From Sediminibacterium sp. UBA657 (GTDB lineage Bacteria > Bacteroidota > Bacteroidia > Chitinophagales > Chitinophagaceae): DNA of 25,031 nucleotides. The translations under genes were made by a program, and so were the position numbers. Location of the stretch: NCBI GenBank assembly GCA_002299885.1, contig DBOB01000001.1:1-25031 (forward strand), written 5' to 3'. The notes beneath the pieces are model-generated. The model was not told where the DNA came from. It did no database searches and worked only from the letters and a program-made list of their open reading frames with translations. Positions 1 through 8,293 of this stretch are shown piece by piece. Position 1 is the stretch's first letter. Each line of letters begins with the position of its first letter.

Positions 1-516
1 AATAGTTTATATACTGTAGTTGAATTTGGAGAAAATAAAACTGCTCGTGCAGCAGCTAAAATCTGGGCTAAATTAAAAGGTGTAGACAACAAACGCTCTA
101 TTGAAAAAACATGGAATAGCGGTGAAACCGTTTACCCAGTGCGTGTTGAGAAAAAAACATTTCAGTTCTTATATAAGGATGATAGCGGTTACAACTTAAT
201 GAACAATGAAACATTTGAGCAAATTGTAATGGCAGAGGAGATGATCGATGCCCCTCAGTACTTGATTGAAGGCGCAGAAGTTTTTGTATTTATGAATACA
301 GAAACCGAATTACCAATTGGCGCTGAATTGCCAGAAAAATTAGATGTCTTAATCACTTATTGTGAGAACGGCGTTAAAGGGGATACTGCAACACGTGCTT
401 TAAAAGCAGCTACCTTAGAATCTGGAGCGACTGTGATGGTGCCTTTGTTTGTAAACGAAGGGGAGAAGATCAAGATCAACACCAAGAATGGTGAGTACGT
501 AGAACGCGTAAAATAG
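1..516 (+). CDS. efp: Elongation factor P (5' end missing)
   Basis: EF-P binds stalled ribosomes between the P and E sites and speeds peptide bonds at consecutive prolines. The reading frame is open from base 1 and ends at TAG 514-516, leaving 171 codons. About 17-18 N-terminal residues lie outside the window; family length is about 188. An in-frame GTG at 139 is internal to the protein, not the start. Visible landmarks are SLYTVVEF in the first KOW-like barrel, FQFLYKDDSGYNLMNNETFEQI in the middle, and the C-terminal OB domain with VKGDTATRALKAATLESGATVMVP and GEYVERVK. The loop after VEF reads GENKTARAAAKIW instead of the usual HVKPGKGPAFVR at equal length, so arginine (codon 46-48) sits where the modified lysine normally lies. 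It is followed by a strong terminator and then accB-accC. Identity is very sure; the modification type is unknown. Confidence 0.96.
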   Translation, partial: NSLYTVVEFGENKTARAAAKIWAKLKGVDNKRSIEKTWNSGETVYPVRVEKKTFQFLYKDDSGYNLMNNETFEQIVMAEEMIDAPQYLIEGAEVFVFMNTETELPIGAELPEKLDVLITYCENGVKGDTATRALKAATLESGATVMVPLFVNEGEKIKINTKNGEYVERVK

Positions 517-561
517 ATTTTTGAGGCCTATTTTTAATTTAGGCATAGATATAAATTTGTC

Positions 562-600
562 AAAAAAGGGTCATTTTTAATAAAAAATGGCCCTTTTTTT
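562..600 (+). terminator. Intrinsic terminator after efp
   Basis: The arm at 562-577 (AAAAAAGGGTCATTTTT-like) pairs with the arm at about 582-598 (AAAAATGGCCCTTTTTT-like) with a single G-T wobble and a short AT loop. It ends in a run of seven Ts. The flanking A and T runs make it work on either strand in principle. It should end efp transcription and partly insulate accB. Confidence 0.8.
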
Positions 601-646
601 GTGCTTTTTGGCAAAAAAAGTCCATTTTTGTTCAAATTAACCAAAT

Positions 647-1114
647 ATGGACTTAAAACAAATTCACGATTTAATTAAGGTAGTTAACAAAAGCAATATT
701 GGAGAAATCAGCATCGAAGATAAAGATGGCAAAGTAACCATAAAGCAAAAAGAAGATAAAATCACAGTGACTTCTGCGCCTGCTCAAACAGTATACGCTT
801 CTGCACCAGCAGCTGCTCCAACTGCTGCCGCACCAGTTGCATCTGCTCCTGCTGCTGCTCCAGCTGCCGACAACTTAATCACTATTAAGAGTCCAATGAT
901 TGGTACTTTCTACAGAAGAGCTTCTCCTGATAAGCCATTATTGGCAGAAGAGGGTACTGAAGTTAGCGCTGGTAAAGTTGTTTGTATCATTGAGGCAATG
1001 AAATTGTTCAATGAAATTGAATCAGAAGTAAAAGGGACAATTGTAAAAGTATTGGTTGAAGATGCAAGCCCAGTAGAGTTTGATCAACCATTGTTTTTAG
1101 TACAACCTGCATAA
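647..1114 (+). CDS. accB: Biotin carboxyl carrier protein of acetyl-CoA carboxylase
   Basis: The carrier subunit of acetyl-CoA carboxylase shuttles carboxybiotin from AccC to the carboxyltransferase, for malonyl-CoA and fatty acid synthesis in the cytosol. The 155 aa chain has a short N-terminal helical region (1-40), a mobile Ala/Pro linker (about 43-75, APAAAPTAAAPVASAPAAAP) and a biotinyl domain (77-155). The biotin site is EAMKLFNEIES, with the lysine at residue 119. Length and layout match E. coli AccB. The ATG at 647 follows an AT-rich stretch without a Shine-Dalgarno motif, normal for Bacteroidota. It lies 130 bases after efp and 45 bases before accC; the efp-accB-accC order is common in bacteria. 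The carboxyltransferase genes (accA, accD) are not in the window. A weak promoter candidate (TTTG at 607-610, CATTTTTG at 623-630) lies just upstream. Confidence 0.96.
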   Translation: MDLKQIHDLIKVVNKSNIGEISIEDKDGKVTIKQKEDKITVTSAPAQTVYASAPAAAPTAAAPVASAPAAAPAADNLITIKSPMIGTFYRRASPDKPLLAEEGTEVSAGKVVCIIEAMKLFNEIESEVKGTIVKVLVEDASPVEFDQPLFLVQPA

Positions 1115-1159
1115 GGGTTTACAAAAGACTTCCCATTCTGTCTAACTTAAATTTAAAAG

Positions 1160-2497
1160 ATGTTTAAAAAAATATTGATTGCCAACCGAGGCGAGATTGC
1201 TTTGCGTATCATTAGAACCTGTAGAGAGATGGGTATCAAAACGGTTGCAGTATATTCTACCGCAGATAAAGATAGCTTGCATGTAAAATTTGCAGATGAA
1301 GCGGTTTGTATTGGTGGTCCAAAGAGTGCAGAATCTTATTTGAATATCCCACACATTATGGCGGCTTGTGAAATCACGAATGCGGATGCAGTGCATCCAG
1401 GTTATGGTTTCTTAGCAGAGAATGCCAAGTTTGCTCAAATCTGTGCAGACCACGGTATTAAATTTATTGGCCCAACCCCAGACATGATTAATAAAATGGG
1501 GGACAAGATCACTGCAAAAGAAACAATGATCAAAGCAGGTGTTCCAGTAGTTCCAGGTGGAGAAGGTTTATTAGAGAGTGTGGATGCTGCAAAAAAATTA
1601 GCTAAAGAAATTGTATATCCAGTCATCATCAAAGCAACTGCTGGTGGTGGTGGAAAAGGAATGCGTGTCGTATGGAACGAAACAGAGATTGAAAAAGCAT
1701 TCAACGATGCAAAGATGGAAGCTGCTGCAAGTTTCAAGAATGATGGTTTATACATGGAGAAATTTGTGGAAGAGCCAAGACATATCGAGATTCAAGTAGC
1801 AGGTGATCAATTTGGTAATGTGTGTCACTTGAGTGAGCGTGATTGTTCTATTCAAAGAAGACACCAAAAGTTAGTAGAAGAATCTCCTTCACCATTTATG
1901 ACACCAGAACTGCGTCAAAGAATGGGAGAAGCGGCAATCAAAGCTGCATCTGCAATCAATTATGAAAGCGTAGGTACCATCGAATTCTTAGTAGATAAGC
2001 ATCGTAATTTCTACTTCATGGAAATGAACACGCGTATTCAAGTTGAACATTGCGTAACAGAAGAAGTAGTGAGCTATGATTTAATTAAAGAGCAAATTAA
2101 AATTGCTGCAGGCGAAAAAATATCTGGAAAAAATTACGAACCACAATTACATGCGATTGAATGTCGTATCAATGCGGAAGATCCTTATAACGATTTTAGA
2201 CCTTCACCAGGAAAAATCACTGTATTGCATACCCCAGGTGGACATGGTGTTCGTGTAGATAGCCATGTATACGCAGGTTATGTGATCCCTCCTTATTATG
2301 ATTCAATGATTGGTAAATTAATCACTGTGGCACAAACACGTGAGGAAGCAATCAATACTATGTATCGTGCATTAAGCGAGTATGTAATTGAGGGTGTGAA
2401 AACAACGATACCTTTTCACTTACAATTGATGCAGAACGAAGATTTTAGAAAAGGAAACTTCACAACTAAATTCCTTGAAACATTTACAATGAAGTAA
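1160..2497 (+). CDS. accC: Biotin carboxylase subunit of acetyl-CoA carboxylase
   Basis: An ATP-grasp enzyme that carboxylates biotin on AccB using bicarbonate and ATP, the first half reaction of acetyl-CoA carboxylase. The 445 aa length is close to the usual 449. The N-terminal biotin carboxylase domain starts at FKKILIANRGEIALRIIRT; HPGYGFLAEN is near residues 79-88. The glycine-rich ATP lid is GGGGKGMR at 162-169. The ATP-grasp metal and catalytic residues are in EMNTRIQVEH, followed by the C-terminal domain with ECRINAEDP and the SPG/GPGGxGVR-like segment (TPGGHGVRVDSHV). It is a stand-alone carboxylase with no fused carrier, consistent with the separate accB 45 bases upstream, and the two are surely one transcript. 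A perfect terminator follows at 2535-2564. No key residue appears to be missing. Confidence 0.97.
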   Translation: MFKKILIANRGEIALRIIRTCREMGIKTVAVYSTADKDSLHVKFADEAVCIGGPKSAESYLNIPHIMAACEITNADAVHPGYGFLAENAKFAQICADHGIKFIGPTPDMINKMGDKITAKETMIKAGVPVVPGGEGLLESVDAAKKLAKEIVYPVIIKATAGGGGKGMRVVWNETEIEKAFNDAKMEAAASFKNDGLYMEKFVEEPRHIEIQVAGDQFGNVCHLSERDCSIQRRHQKLVEESPSPFMTPELRQRMGEAAIKAASAINYESVGTIEFLVDKHRNFYFMEMNTRIQVEHCVTEEVVSYDLIKEQIKIAAGEKISGKNYEPQLHAIECRINAEDPYNDFRPSPGKITVLHTPGGHGVRVDSHVYAGYVIPPYYDSMIGKLITVAQTREEAINTMYRALSEYVIEGVKTTIPFHLQLMQNEDFRKGNFTTKFLETFTMK

Positions 2498-2534
2498 TTT
2501 TTTCATCGCTTTTTCTTTAAATATAAAAGCTCGA

Positions 2535-2564
2535 AAAAAGGCTCCAATTTCTTGGAGCCTTTTT
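2535..2564. terminator. Bidirectional terminator between accC and glutamine synthetase
   Basis: A perfect 13-base inverted repeat: AAAAAGGCTCCAA at 2535-2547, loop TTTC, TTGGAGCCTTTTT at 2552-2564. A-run and T-run flanks on the two sides let it end both accC (+) and the convergent glutamine synthetase gene (-). Confidence 0.9.
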
Positions 2565-2612
2565 ATTTGGGGGTTCACCTTTGGGGATCATCCTTGATAT
2601 TTACTTTCTCAA

Positions 2613-4805
2613 TTATCTCAAGAACAACAATTCTCTGTATTTAGGTAAGGTCCATAATTCGTCATCCACCAATTCTTCTAATTTGTCTACGTGGTAACGA
2701 ATCTTGTCAAAGTATTGCGCTTTTACTTGGGCTTCATAAGCAATGGCTTTTGCTCTTGTGTCCTCAATGTTATTTGCCACTTTTCTTGCTTCTACCATTT
2801 CATGCACATTATCATATACTTCTTGAATATGTGTACTTACTTCTTTTAACAAAGTCATTTGTCCTTTGTATAAATTTTCTGGTAAAGAAGCTTCGCGTAA
2901 TAAGCTTACATTTTGTAACAATACATTTTGATACTTAATAGAAGCAGGAATGATATGGTTGGTTGCTAAATCGCCCATTAAACGCGCTTCAATCTGTACC
3001 TTCTTAATGTACTTCTCTAATTCAATTTCATGTCTTGCTTCCAATTCACCGTGTGTGTAAATTCCATTCTCGCTGAATAAGTTTTTTGCTTTATCGGATA
3101 CCATCGCATCTAATGCTACAGGTGTTGTCTTGAAATTAGATAAGCCTCTTTTTTCTGCTTCTTGATGCCATGCTTCGCTATAACCATCGCCTTCAAATAA
3201 AATCTTCTTACTTGATACAATGTATTTTTGAATCACTTGCATGATTGCGATTTCTTTCTTCTCACCTTTTGCAATTAATGCATCTACCTCTGCAGCAAAT
3301 TTTGTTAAGGTATCAGCCACAATCGTATTCAACACTGTCATTGGATGTCCACAGTTCGCTGTAGATCCTACCGCACGGAATTCAAACTTATTTCCAGTAA
3401 ATGCAAATGGAGAAGTTCTGTTTCTGTCGGTGTTGTCGATCATCAATTCAGGGATGCTTCTGTGTAAATCTAATTTCAAGATCGCTTCGTCTTGCTCGTC
3501 AAACTTATTGCCAACGCGTGTTTCAACGTCGTTCAATACTTTTGTTAAATAATCACCAATGAATACCGAGATGATTGCTGGAGGTGCTTCGTTCGCGCCT
3601 AAACGGAAATCGTTGGATGCAGAAGCGATAGATGCTCTTAAGATATCTGCATAATCATGCACCGCCTTAATAGTGTTTACAAAGAAAGTCAAGAACATTA
3701 AGTTGGTCTTAGGCGTTTTACCTGGAGCCAATAAATTAATGCCTGTATCTGTTGCTAAACTCCAGTTATTGTGTTTACCACTACCATTAATTCCTGCAAA
3801 TGGTTTCTCATGTAACAACACCACTAAGCGGTGTCTCTTTGCAACACGTGTCATCACATCCATCAATAAAATATTATGATCCACTGCAATATTCACTTCT
3901 TCAAAAATTGGTGCACACTCAAACTGAGCTGGTGCTACTTCATTATGTCTTGTTCTTAAAGGAATACCTAACTTATAAGATTCATTTTCAAAATCACGCA
4001 TGAACGCGTACACTCTTTCTGGAATAGATCCAAAGTAATGGTCTTCTAATTGTTGTCCTTTTGCAGGTGTGAAACCAAATACGGTTCTTCCGCATTGTAA
4101 TAAATCTGGTCTTGCATTCACCAACGCTTCGTCAATTACAAAATATTCTTGCTCCCATCCTAATGTAGGGATTACTTTATTTACGTTCTTGTCAAAATAG
4201 TTACAAACAGTTACTGATGCTTTGTTGACTGCATCCACTGCTTTCATCAATGGTGCTTTGTAGTCTAAAGATTCTCCGGTGTATGCAATGAAAATGGTAG
4301 GGATACATAATGTTTTTCCGTTGCCAATTTCAATAATGAATGGGGGAGAAGAAGGATCCCAAGCAGTATAACCTCTTGCTTCAAATGTTGCTCTCAATCC
4401 ACCGTTAGGGAAAGAAGATGCATCTGGTTCTTGTTGTATTAAAGTAGCGCCATCAAATTCTTCGATTGCTGTACCATCACCTTTTAAAGTAAAGAAAGAG
4501 TCATGCTTTTCGGCAGTGGCACCTGTCAAAGGTTGGAACCAGTGTGTAAAGTGTGTTACACCTTTTGTTTCAGCCCAAGCGCGCATACCAGAAGCAATTT
4601 GACCCGCCACAGTACGATCAATTTTTTTACCACCCTTGATACTTGTGATTAAACTTTTGTAAGCTTCGTCACTTAGGTATTCTCTAGCTGTTTTAGTAGT
4701 GAATACACTTTCTCCAAATACACCTGTGATTTTAGCACTCTTAATATCTGGTGATTCAGGCTTAAAATGACTTACATGGTTGACTGCATCGGTTCTTAAT
4801 GACAT
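2613..4805 (-). CDS. glnN: Type III glutamine synthetase
   Basis: Makes glutamine from glutamate, ammonia and ATP; the main ammonia-assimilation enzyme in many Bacteroidota. At 730 aa it has the large GSIII size (about 700-730), against about 470 for GlnA type I. The N-terminal GSIII-specific region (SAKITGVFGESVFTTKTAREYLSD, THWFQPLTGATAEKHDSF) precedes the catalytic domain. That domain shows GWEQEYFVID (metal-binding Glu), RTRHNEVAPAQFECAPIFEE, and KPFAGINGSGKHNNWSLAT near residues 333-352 (ATP and glutamate site), then ANEAPPAIISVFIGD and RNRTSPFAFTGNKFEFRAVG. The C-terminal helical region typical of type III (about 600-730) is complete. The start is ATG at 4805, 30-odd bases below a TATCTTTG promoter. 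No regulator of the PII class is adjacent. An ATGCA-N5-TGCAT inverted repeat upstream may be a control site. The symbol glnN is the one used for this type. Confidence 0.96.
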   Translation of the reverse strand: MSLRTDAVNHVSHFKPESPDIKSAKITGVFGESVFTTKTAREYLSDEAYKSLITSIKGGKKIDRTVAGQIASGMRAWAETKGVTHFTHWFQPLTGATAEKHDSFFTLKGDGTAIEEFDGATLIQQEPDASSFPNGGLRATFEARGYTAWDPSSPPFIIEIGNGKTLCIPTIFIAYTGESLDYKAPLMKAVDAVNKASVTVCNYFDKNVNKVIPTLGWEQEYFVIDEALVNARPDLLQCGRTVFGFTPAKGQQLEDHYFGSIPERVYAFMRDFENESYKLGIPLRTRHNEVAPAQFECAPIFEEVNIAVDHNILLMDVMTRVAKRHRLVVLLHEKPFAGINGSGKHNNWSLATDTGINLLAPGKTPKTNLMFLTFFVNTIKAVHDYADILRASIASASNDFRLGANEAPPAIISVFIGDYLTKVLNDVETRVGNKFDEQDEAILKLDLHRSIPELMIDNTDRNRTSPFAFTGNKFEFRAVGSTANCGHPMTVLNTIVADTLTKFAAEVDALIAKGEKKEIAIMQVIQKYIVSSKKILFEGDGYSEAWHQEAEKRGLSNFKTTPVALDAMVSDKAKNLFSENGIYTHGELEARHEIELEKYIKKVQIEARLMGDLATNHIIPASIKYQNVLLQNVSLLREASLPENLYKGQMTLLKEVSTHIQEVYDNVHEMVEARKVANNIEDTRAKAIAYEAQVKAQYFDKIRYHVDKLEELVDDELWTLPKYRELLFLR

Positions 4806-4837
4806 ATATTATTAATTTTAAATATAAATAATTAAGT

Positions 4838-4872
4838 CAAAGATATCCTCTTTTCTTATATTTTTTGACAAA
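4838..4872 (-). promoter_or_regulatory. Promoter of glutamine synthetase III
   Basis: On the minus strand TATCTTTG (4845-4838) matches the Bacteroidota -7 element TANNTTTG exactly. A TTTG (4872-4869) lies 23 bases upstream, slightly longer than the usual 19-21. Transcription would start near 4830-4834, about 25-30 bases before the ATG. Confidence 0.6.
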
Positions 4873-4886
4873 ACGACTCCAAAAAA

Positions 4887-4901
4887 ATGCAAAATGTGCA
4901 T
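4887..4901. promoter_or_regulatory. Inverted repeat upstream of glutamine synthetase promoter
   Basis: ATGCA, five bases, TGCAT: a perfect 5-base inverted repeat whose centre is about 60 bases upstream of the predicted glnN start, where an activator would bind. The rest of the 272-base region (4806-5077) is very AT-rich and otherwise holds only the two promoters. Binding protein unknown. Confidence 0.3.
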
Positions 4902-5040
4902 AAAATATTAATATTATAATTATTATAAATATGATAATATATTACAAACTATTGATAATCATACGAATTCAATTTTTAACTACTAACAACAAGGTTTATG
5001 AATGTTGGTAAATCCATGGTGGGTTAAGTGTGTCGTTTTG

Positions 5041-5048
5041 TAACTTCG
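5041..5048 (+). promoter_or_regulatory. Possible purL promoter -7 element
   Basis: TAACTTCG followed by CC resembles the elements seen before fusA (TAACTTTGCG) and yidC (TACCTTTGCC), with one mismatch to TANNTTTG. No clear -33 TTTG is at the right distance. The start would lie about 25 bases before the purL ATG. Confidence 0.4.
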
Positions 5049-5077
5049 CCAAATCAAATTAAGCATAAGCCACTATC

Positions 5078-7291
5078 ATGGAAATTACTGTCAAAACAGC
5101 CCAACAATTAAGACTTACAGAACAAGAGTTTGAACTTATTAAAGAAAAACTGGGTCGTACCCCAAATTTCACAGAGCTATGTGCTTTTAGTGGCATGTGG
5201 TCCGAACATTGTAGTTACAAAAATTCCATCAAGTGGTTAAAAACTTTACCTCGTGATGGCGGAAGAATGCTGGTAGCAGCTGGTGAAGAAAATGCGGGCT
5301 TGATGGATATTGGAAATGATTACGGAGTTGTATTTAAAATAGAATCTCATAATCACCCAAGTGCGTTGGAACCTTTTCAAGGTGCGGCTACAGGAGTAGG
5401 TGGAATTCAAAGAGATATTTTTACCATGGGCGCGCGTCCTATTGCCTCATTGAATAGTTTACGTTTTGGAAAATTAGAAGATAAAAAAACGCAACGTTTA
5501 TTAGCAGGTGTGGTTCATGGTATTGGACATTATGGTAACTGTTTTGGTGTGCCAACAGTGGGAGGTGAATTGTATTTTGAAGAATGTTATCATACCAATC
5601 CTTTAGTGAACGCAATGAGTGTGGGTATTGTTAAAGCTGGAAAAACAGTGAGCGCGATTGCATTAGGAAAAGGTAATCCTGTATTTTTTGTAGGAAGTGC
5701 CACAGGAAAAGATGGTATTGGTGGTGCAAGTTTTGCTTCTGCAGAAATTACTGCCGATAGCGTAGAAGAATTACCAGCAGTGCAAGTGGGTGATCCTTTC
5801 CAAGAGAAAAAATTATTAGAAGCTTGTTTAGAAGTAATAGAAACCGGTGGTGTAGTGGGTATGCAAGACATGGGTGCAGCAGGTATTATTTGTTCTACTG
5901 CAGAGATGAGTGCGAAAGGTCAAGTAGGTATGCGCATTGATTTAGATAAAGTACCAACCCGTCAACAAAACATGAAGGCTTGGGAATTATTATTAAGTGA
6001 GAGCCAAGAAAGAATGTTGATGGTGGTGGAGAAAGGTAAAGAAGAACAAGTATTAGCAGTGTTTGAAAAATGGGATTTATCTTGTTCTAATATTGGTGAA
6101 GTAACGGATGATGGCTTGTTAAATTTTTATATGCATGGTGAACTCGAAGCATCTTTACCTGCGTATGAATTAGTATTAGGCGGAGGTGCTCCTCAATACA
6201 CTCGTGAATACAAAGAACCTGCATACCTAGCAAAAGTGAATGCATTTGATATGAGTTCAGTGGCAGACACAAATAACTTACAAGAGTCTGTAAAGCAATT
6301 AGTGCAAATTCCAAATATTGCATCTAAGCGTTGGATATACACACAATATGATAGTATGGTTGGTGCTGCAAATACTTCTACCAATGCACCAAGTGATGCA
6401 TCCGTAGTAATTGCAAAAGGCACAGGCAAGGCCTTGGCCATGACGGTTGATTGTAATAGTAAATATGTTTATGCGAATCCAGAAGTGGGCGCCATGATTG
6501 CAGTTTCAGAAGCGGCAAGAAATATTGTTTGTTCTGGTGGCGAGCCTATCGGCGTGACCAACTGTTTGAACTTTGGTAACCCTTATGATCCAGAAGTGTA
6601 TTATCAGTTTGTAAAATCGGTAGAAGGGATGGGTGCTGCTTGTAGAAAATTCAATACACCAGTGACTGGTGGTAACGTGAGCTTTTACAATCAAAATCCG
6701 GATGGTCCTGTTTTCCCTACACCAACCATTGGTATGGTGGGTATTGTAGAAGATATGAAAAACAGAATGACTTTAGATTTTAAAAATAATGGCGATACAA
6801 TTGTTTTATTAGGCACACAAAGAAACGATTTAGGATCTTCAGAGTATTTAAATAAATTAAAAGGTGTAACGCATTCTCAGGCACCGCATTTTAACTTAGA
6901 AGAAGAATTTGCATTACAACAATTAGTTGCTTCATTAATTAAAGACCATGCGATTTTAAGTGCCCACGATATTAGTGAGGGGGGATTAATTGTTACCTTA
7001 TTAGAGTCTGCATTTTATAATCATAAAGGTTTTGAAGTTAATTCGAATGGAAGTAGTTTAAGAAAAGATGCTTATTGGATGGGAGAGGCGCAGTCTAGAG
7101 TAGTGGTTTCTTGTTCAAGTGTGCAATTGGCTTCAATTGAAACAGTTGCTAAGCAATTTAATATTGATTGTACGGTGTTGGGTAAAGTAACTGATGGTTC
7201 AATCACTGTAGATGGTGAAAACTGGGGAACCATTGCTAGTTGGAAAAATAGTTATGATACTGCTATTGAAAATAAATTAGCTTCAAAATAA
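5078..7291 (+). CDS. purL: Phosphoribosylformylglycinamidine synthase, PurL subunit
   Basis: Fourth step of purine synthesis: converts FGAR to FGAM with ATP and ammonia from glutamine. At 737 aa this is the short PurL type found with separate PurS and PurQ, not the 1290-residue fused form; no glutaminase domain is present, so PurQ and PurS must be encoded elsewhere. Landmarks are the SGMWSEHCSYKNS motif (38-50), the IESHNHPSALEPFQGAATGVGG nucleotide and metal site (around 88-109), GGASFASAEI, the second half repeat with SGGEPIGVTNCLNFGNP and TPVTGGNVSFYNQ, and SAHDISEGG near the end. The two AIRS-like halves are both complete. ATG 5078 follows a plausible -7 element. Its TAA touches the ATG of hldD, so the two are one transcript. 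Neighbouring purine genes are absent. Confidence 0.97.
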   Translation: MEITVKTAQQLRLTEQEFELIKEKLGRTPNFTELCAFSGMWSEHCSYKNSIKWLKTLPRDGGRMLVAAGEENAGLMDIGNDYGVVFKIESHNHPSALEPFQGAATGVGGIQRDIFTMGARPIASLNSLRFGKLEDKKTQRLLAGVVHGIGHYGNCFGVPTVGGELYFEECYHTNPLVNAMSVGIVKAGKTVSAIALGKGNPVFFVGSATGKDGIGGASFASAEITADSVEELPAVQVGDPFQEKKLLEACLEVIETGGVVGMQDMGAAGIICSTAEMSAKGQVGMRIDLDKVPTRQQNMKAWELLLSESQERMLMVVEKGKEEQVLAVFEKWDLSCSNIGEVTDDGLLNFYMHGELEASLPAYELVLGGGAPQYTREYKEPAYLAKVNAFDMSSVADTNNLQESVKQLVQIPNIASKRWIYTQYDSMVGAANTSTNAPSDASVVIAKGTGKALAMTVDCNSKYVYANPEVGAMIAVSEAARNIVCSGGEPIGVTNCLNFGNPYDPEVYYQFVKSVEGMGAACRKFNTPVTGGNVSFYNQNPDGPVFPTPTIGMVGIVEDMKNRMTLDFKNNGDTIVLLGTQRNDLGSSEYLNKLKGVTHSQAPHFNLEEEFALQQLVASLIKDHAILSAHDISEGGLIVTLLESAFYNHKGFEVNSNGSSLRKDAYWMGEAQSRVVVSCSSVQLASIETVAKQFNIDCTVLGKVTDGSITVDGENWGTIASWKNSYDTAIENKLASK

Positions 7292-8293
7292 ATGACTAAA
7301 CAACCCACTATAGTTGTAACCGGCACAGCAGGCTTTATAGGCTCTGTGATGGTGCAATATTTAAATGAAAATGGGTTGACTGATTTATTATTGGTTGATG
7401 ATTTTGGGGTGGAAGCAAAAAGAAAAAACTGGGAGCAAAAATCATATACAAAGGTCATAGAGCGTCAGGCTTTTTTAGATAAATTAATGCATGATGAATA
7501 TGAGATTGATATCATTATTCATTTAGGTGCAAGAACCGATACCACTGAATTTGATTATGCCATTCACGAGGAATTGAATCTGGAATATTCAAAATCGCTA
7601 TGGCAATATGCGACTGCAAAACAAATTCCATTCATCTATGCATCATCAGCTGCAACTTATGGTAGTGGTGAACATGGATATGAGGATAGCCATACAATCT
7701 TAGATTTACTTGAGCCACTCAATCCATACGGTATTAGTAAGAATGAATTTGATAAATGGGCGATTGCACAAACTGAACATCCTCCTTTATGGACAGGCCT
7801 GAAATTCTTTAATGTATATGGTCCTAATGAAGGGCATAAGGCCAGAATGGCCAGTGTGATATTTCATGCCTTTAATCAAATTAAAGCAACAGGTGTTGTT
7901 AAACTTTTTAAAAGTCACCGCCCCGATTTTAAAGACGGAGAACAATTGCGTGATTTTATTTATGTGAAGGATTTAGTAGCAGTGATCAATTGGTTGATGC
8001 ACCAAATGTTATCCAACGAATGGGGGGCATCCAAAAATGGATTGTATAATTTAGGTACCGGAAAAGCCAGAAGCTTTTATGATTTAGCAGCCAATACTTT
8101 TATTGCACAAGGTTTACAACCCAATATTGAATACATTGATATGCCTATAGATATTAGAGACAAGTATCAATACTTTACAGAAGCGAATATGAATAAGCTT
8201 CGCGCTGCAGGATACGACAAACCTTTTTCAACGCTTGAGGAAGGAGTTCAAGACTACGTTGCCAATTACTTATTGCCTGCGAAAGGATATTAG
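7292..8293 (+). CDS. hldD: ADP-L-glycero-D-manno-heptose 6-epimerase
   Basis: A short-chain dehydrogenase-type epimerase that makes ADP-L-glycero-beta-D-manno-heptose, the donor of inner-core heptose in lipopolysaccharide. The N-terminal Rossmann motif is VVTGTAGFIG (GxxGxxG, residues 11-17). The catalytic set is ASSAATYG (117-124) and YxxxK at Y146-K150 (NPYGISK). Family signatures are FFNVYGPNEGHKARMASVIFH, LRDFIYVKDL and the C-terminal LRAAGYDKPF-TLEEGVQDYV, which match E. coli HldD closely. It is 333 aa against about 310, with a few longer loops. The ATG begins directly after the purL stop, giving coupled translation. Its TAG overlaps the stop of the convergent hydrolase gene by three bases. 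No other LPS core gene is in the window. Substrate assignment rests on family similarity. Confidence 0.9.
   Translation: MTKQPTIVVTGTAGFIGSVMVQYLNENGLTDLLLVDDFGVEAKRKNWEQKSYTKVIERQAFLDKLMHDEYEIDIIIHLGARTDTTEFDYAIHEELNLEYSKSLWQYATAKQIPFIYASSAATYGSGEHGYEDSHTILDLLEPLNPYGISKNEFDKWAIAQTEHPPLWTGLKFFNVYGPNEGHKARMASVIFHAFNQIKATGVVKLFKSHRPDFKDGEQLRDFIYVKDLVAVINWLMHQMLSNEWGASKNGLYNLGTGKARSFYDLAANTFIAQGLQPNIEYIDMPIDIRDKYQYFTEANMNKLRAAGYDKPFSTLEEGVQDYVANYLLPAKGY

Noticed and set aside
139..141. GTG at 139 as the start of EF-P
   Set aside because: The frame is open to base 1 and the upstream codons match the N-terminal EF-P domain.
1142..1396. Minus-strand 84-codon ORF opposite accC
   Set aside because: It lies wholly inside accC, has low-complexity odd composition and no family likeness; a shadow of the coding frame.
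3241..4003. Plus-strand ORFs opposite glutamine synthetase
   Set aside because: All are antisense to well-conserved glnN codons and show no start context or family match.
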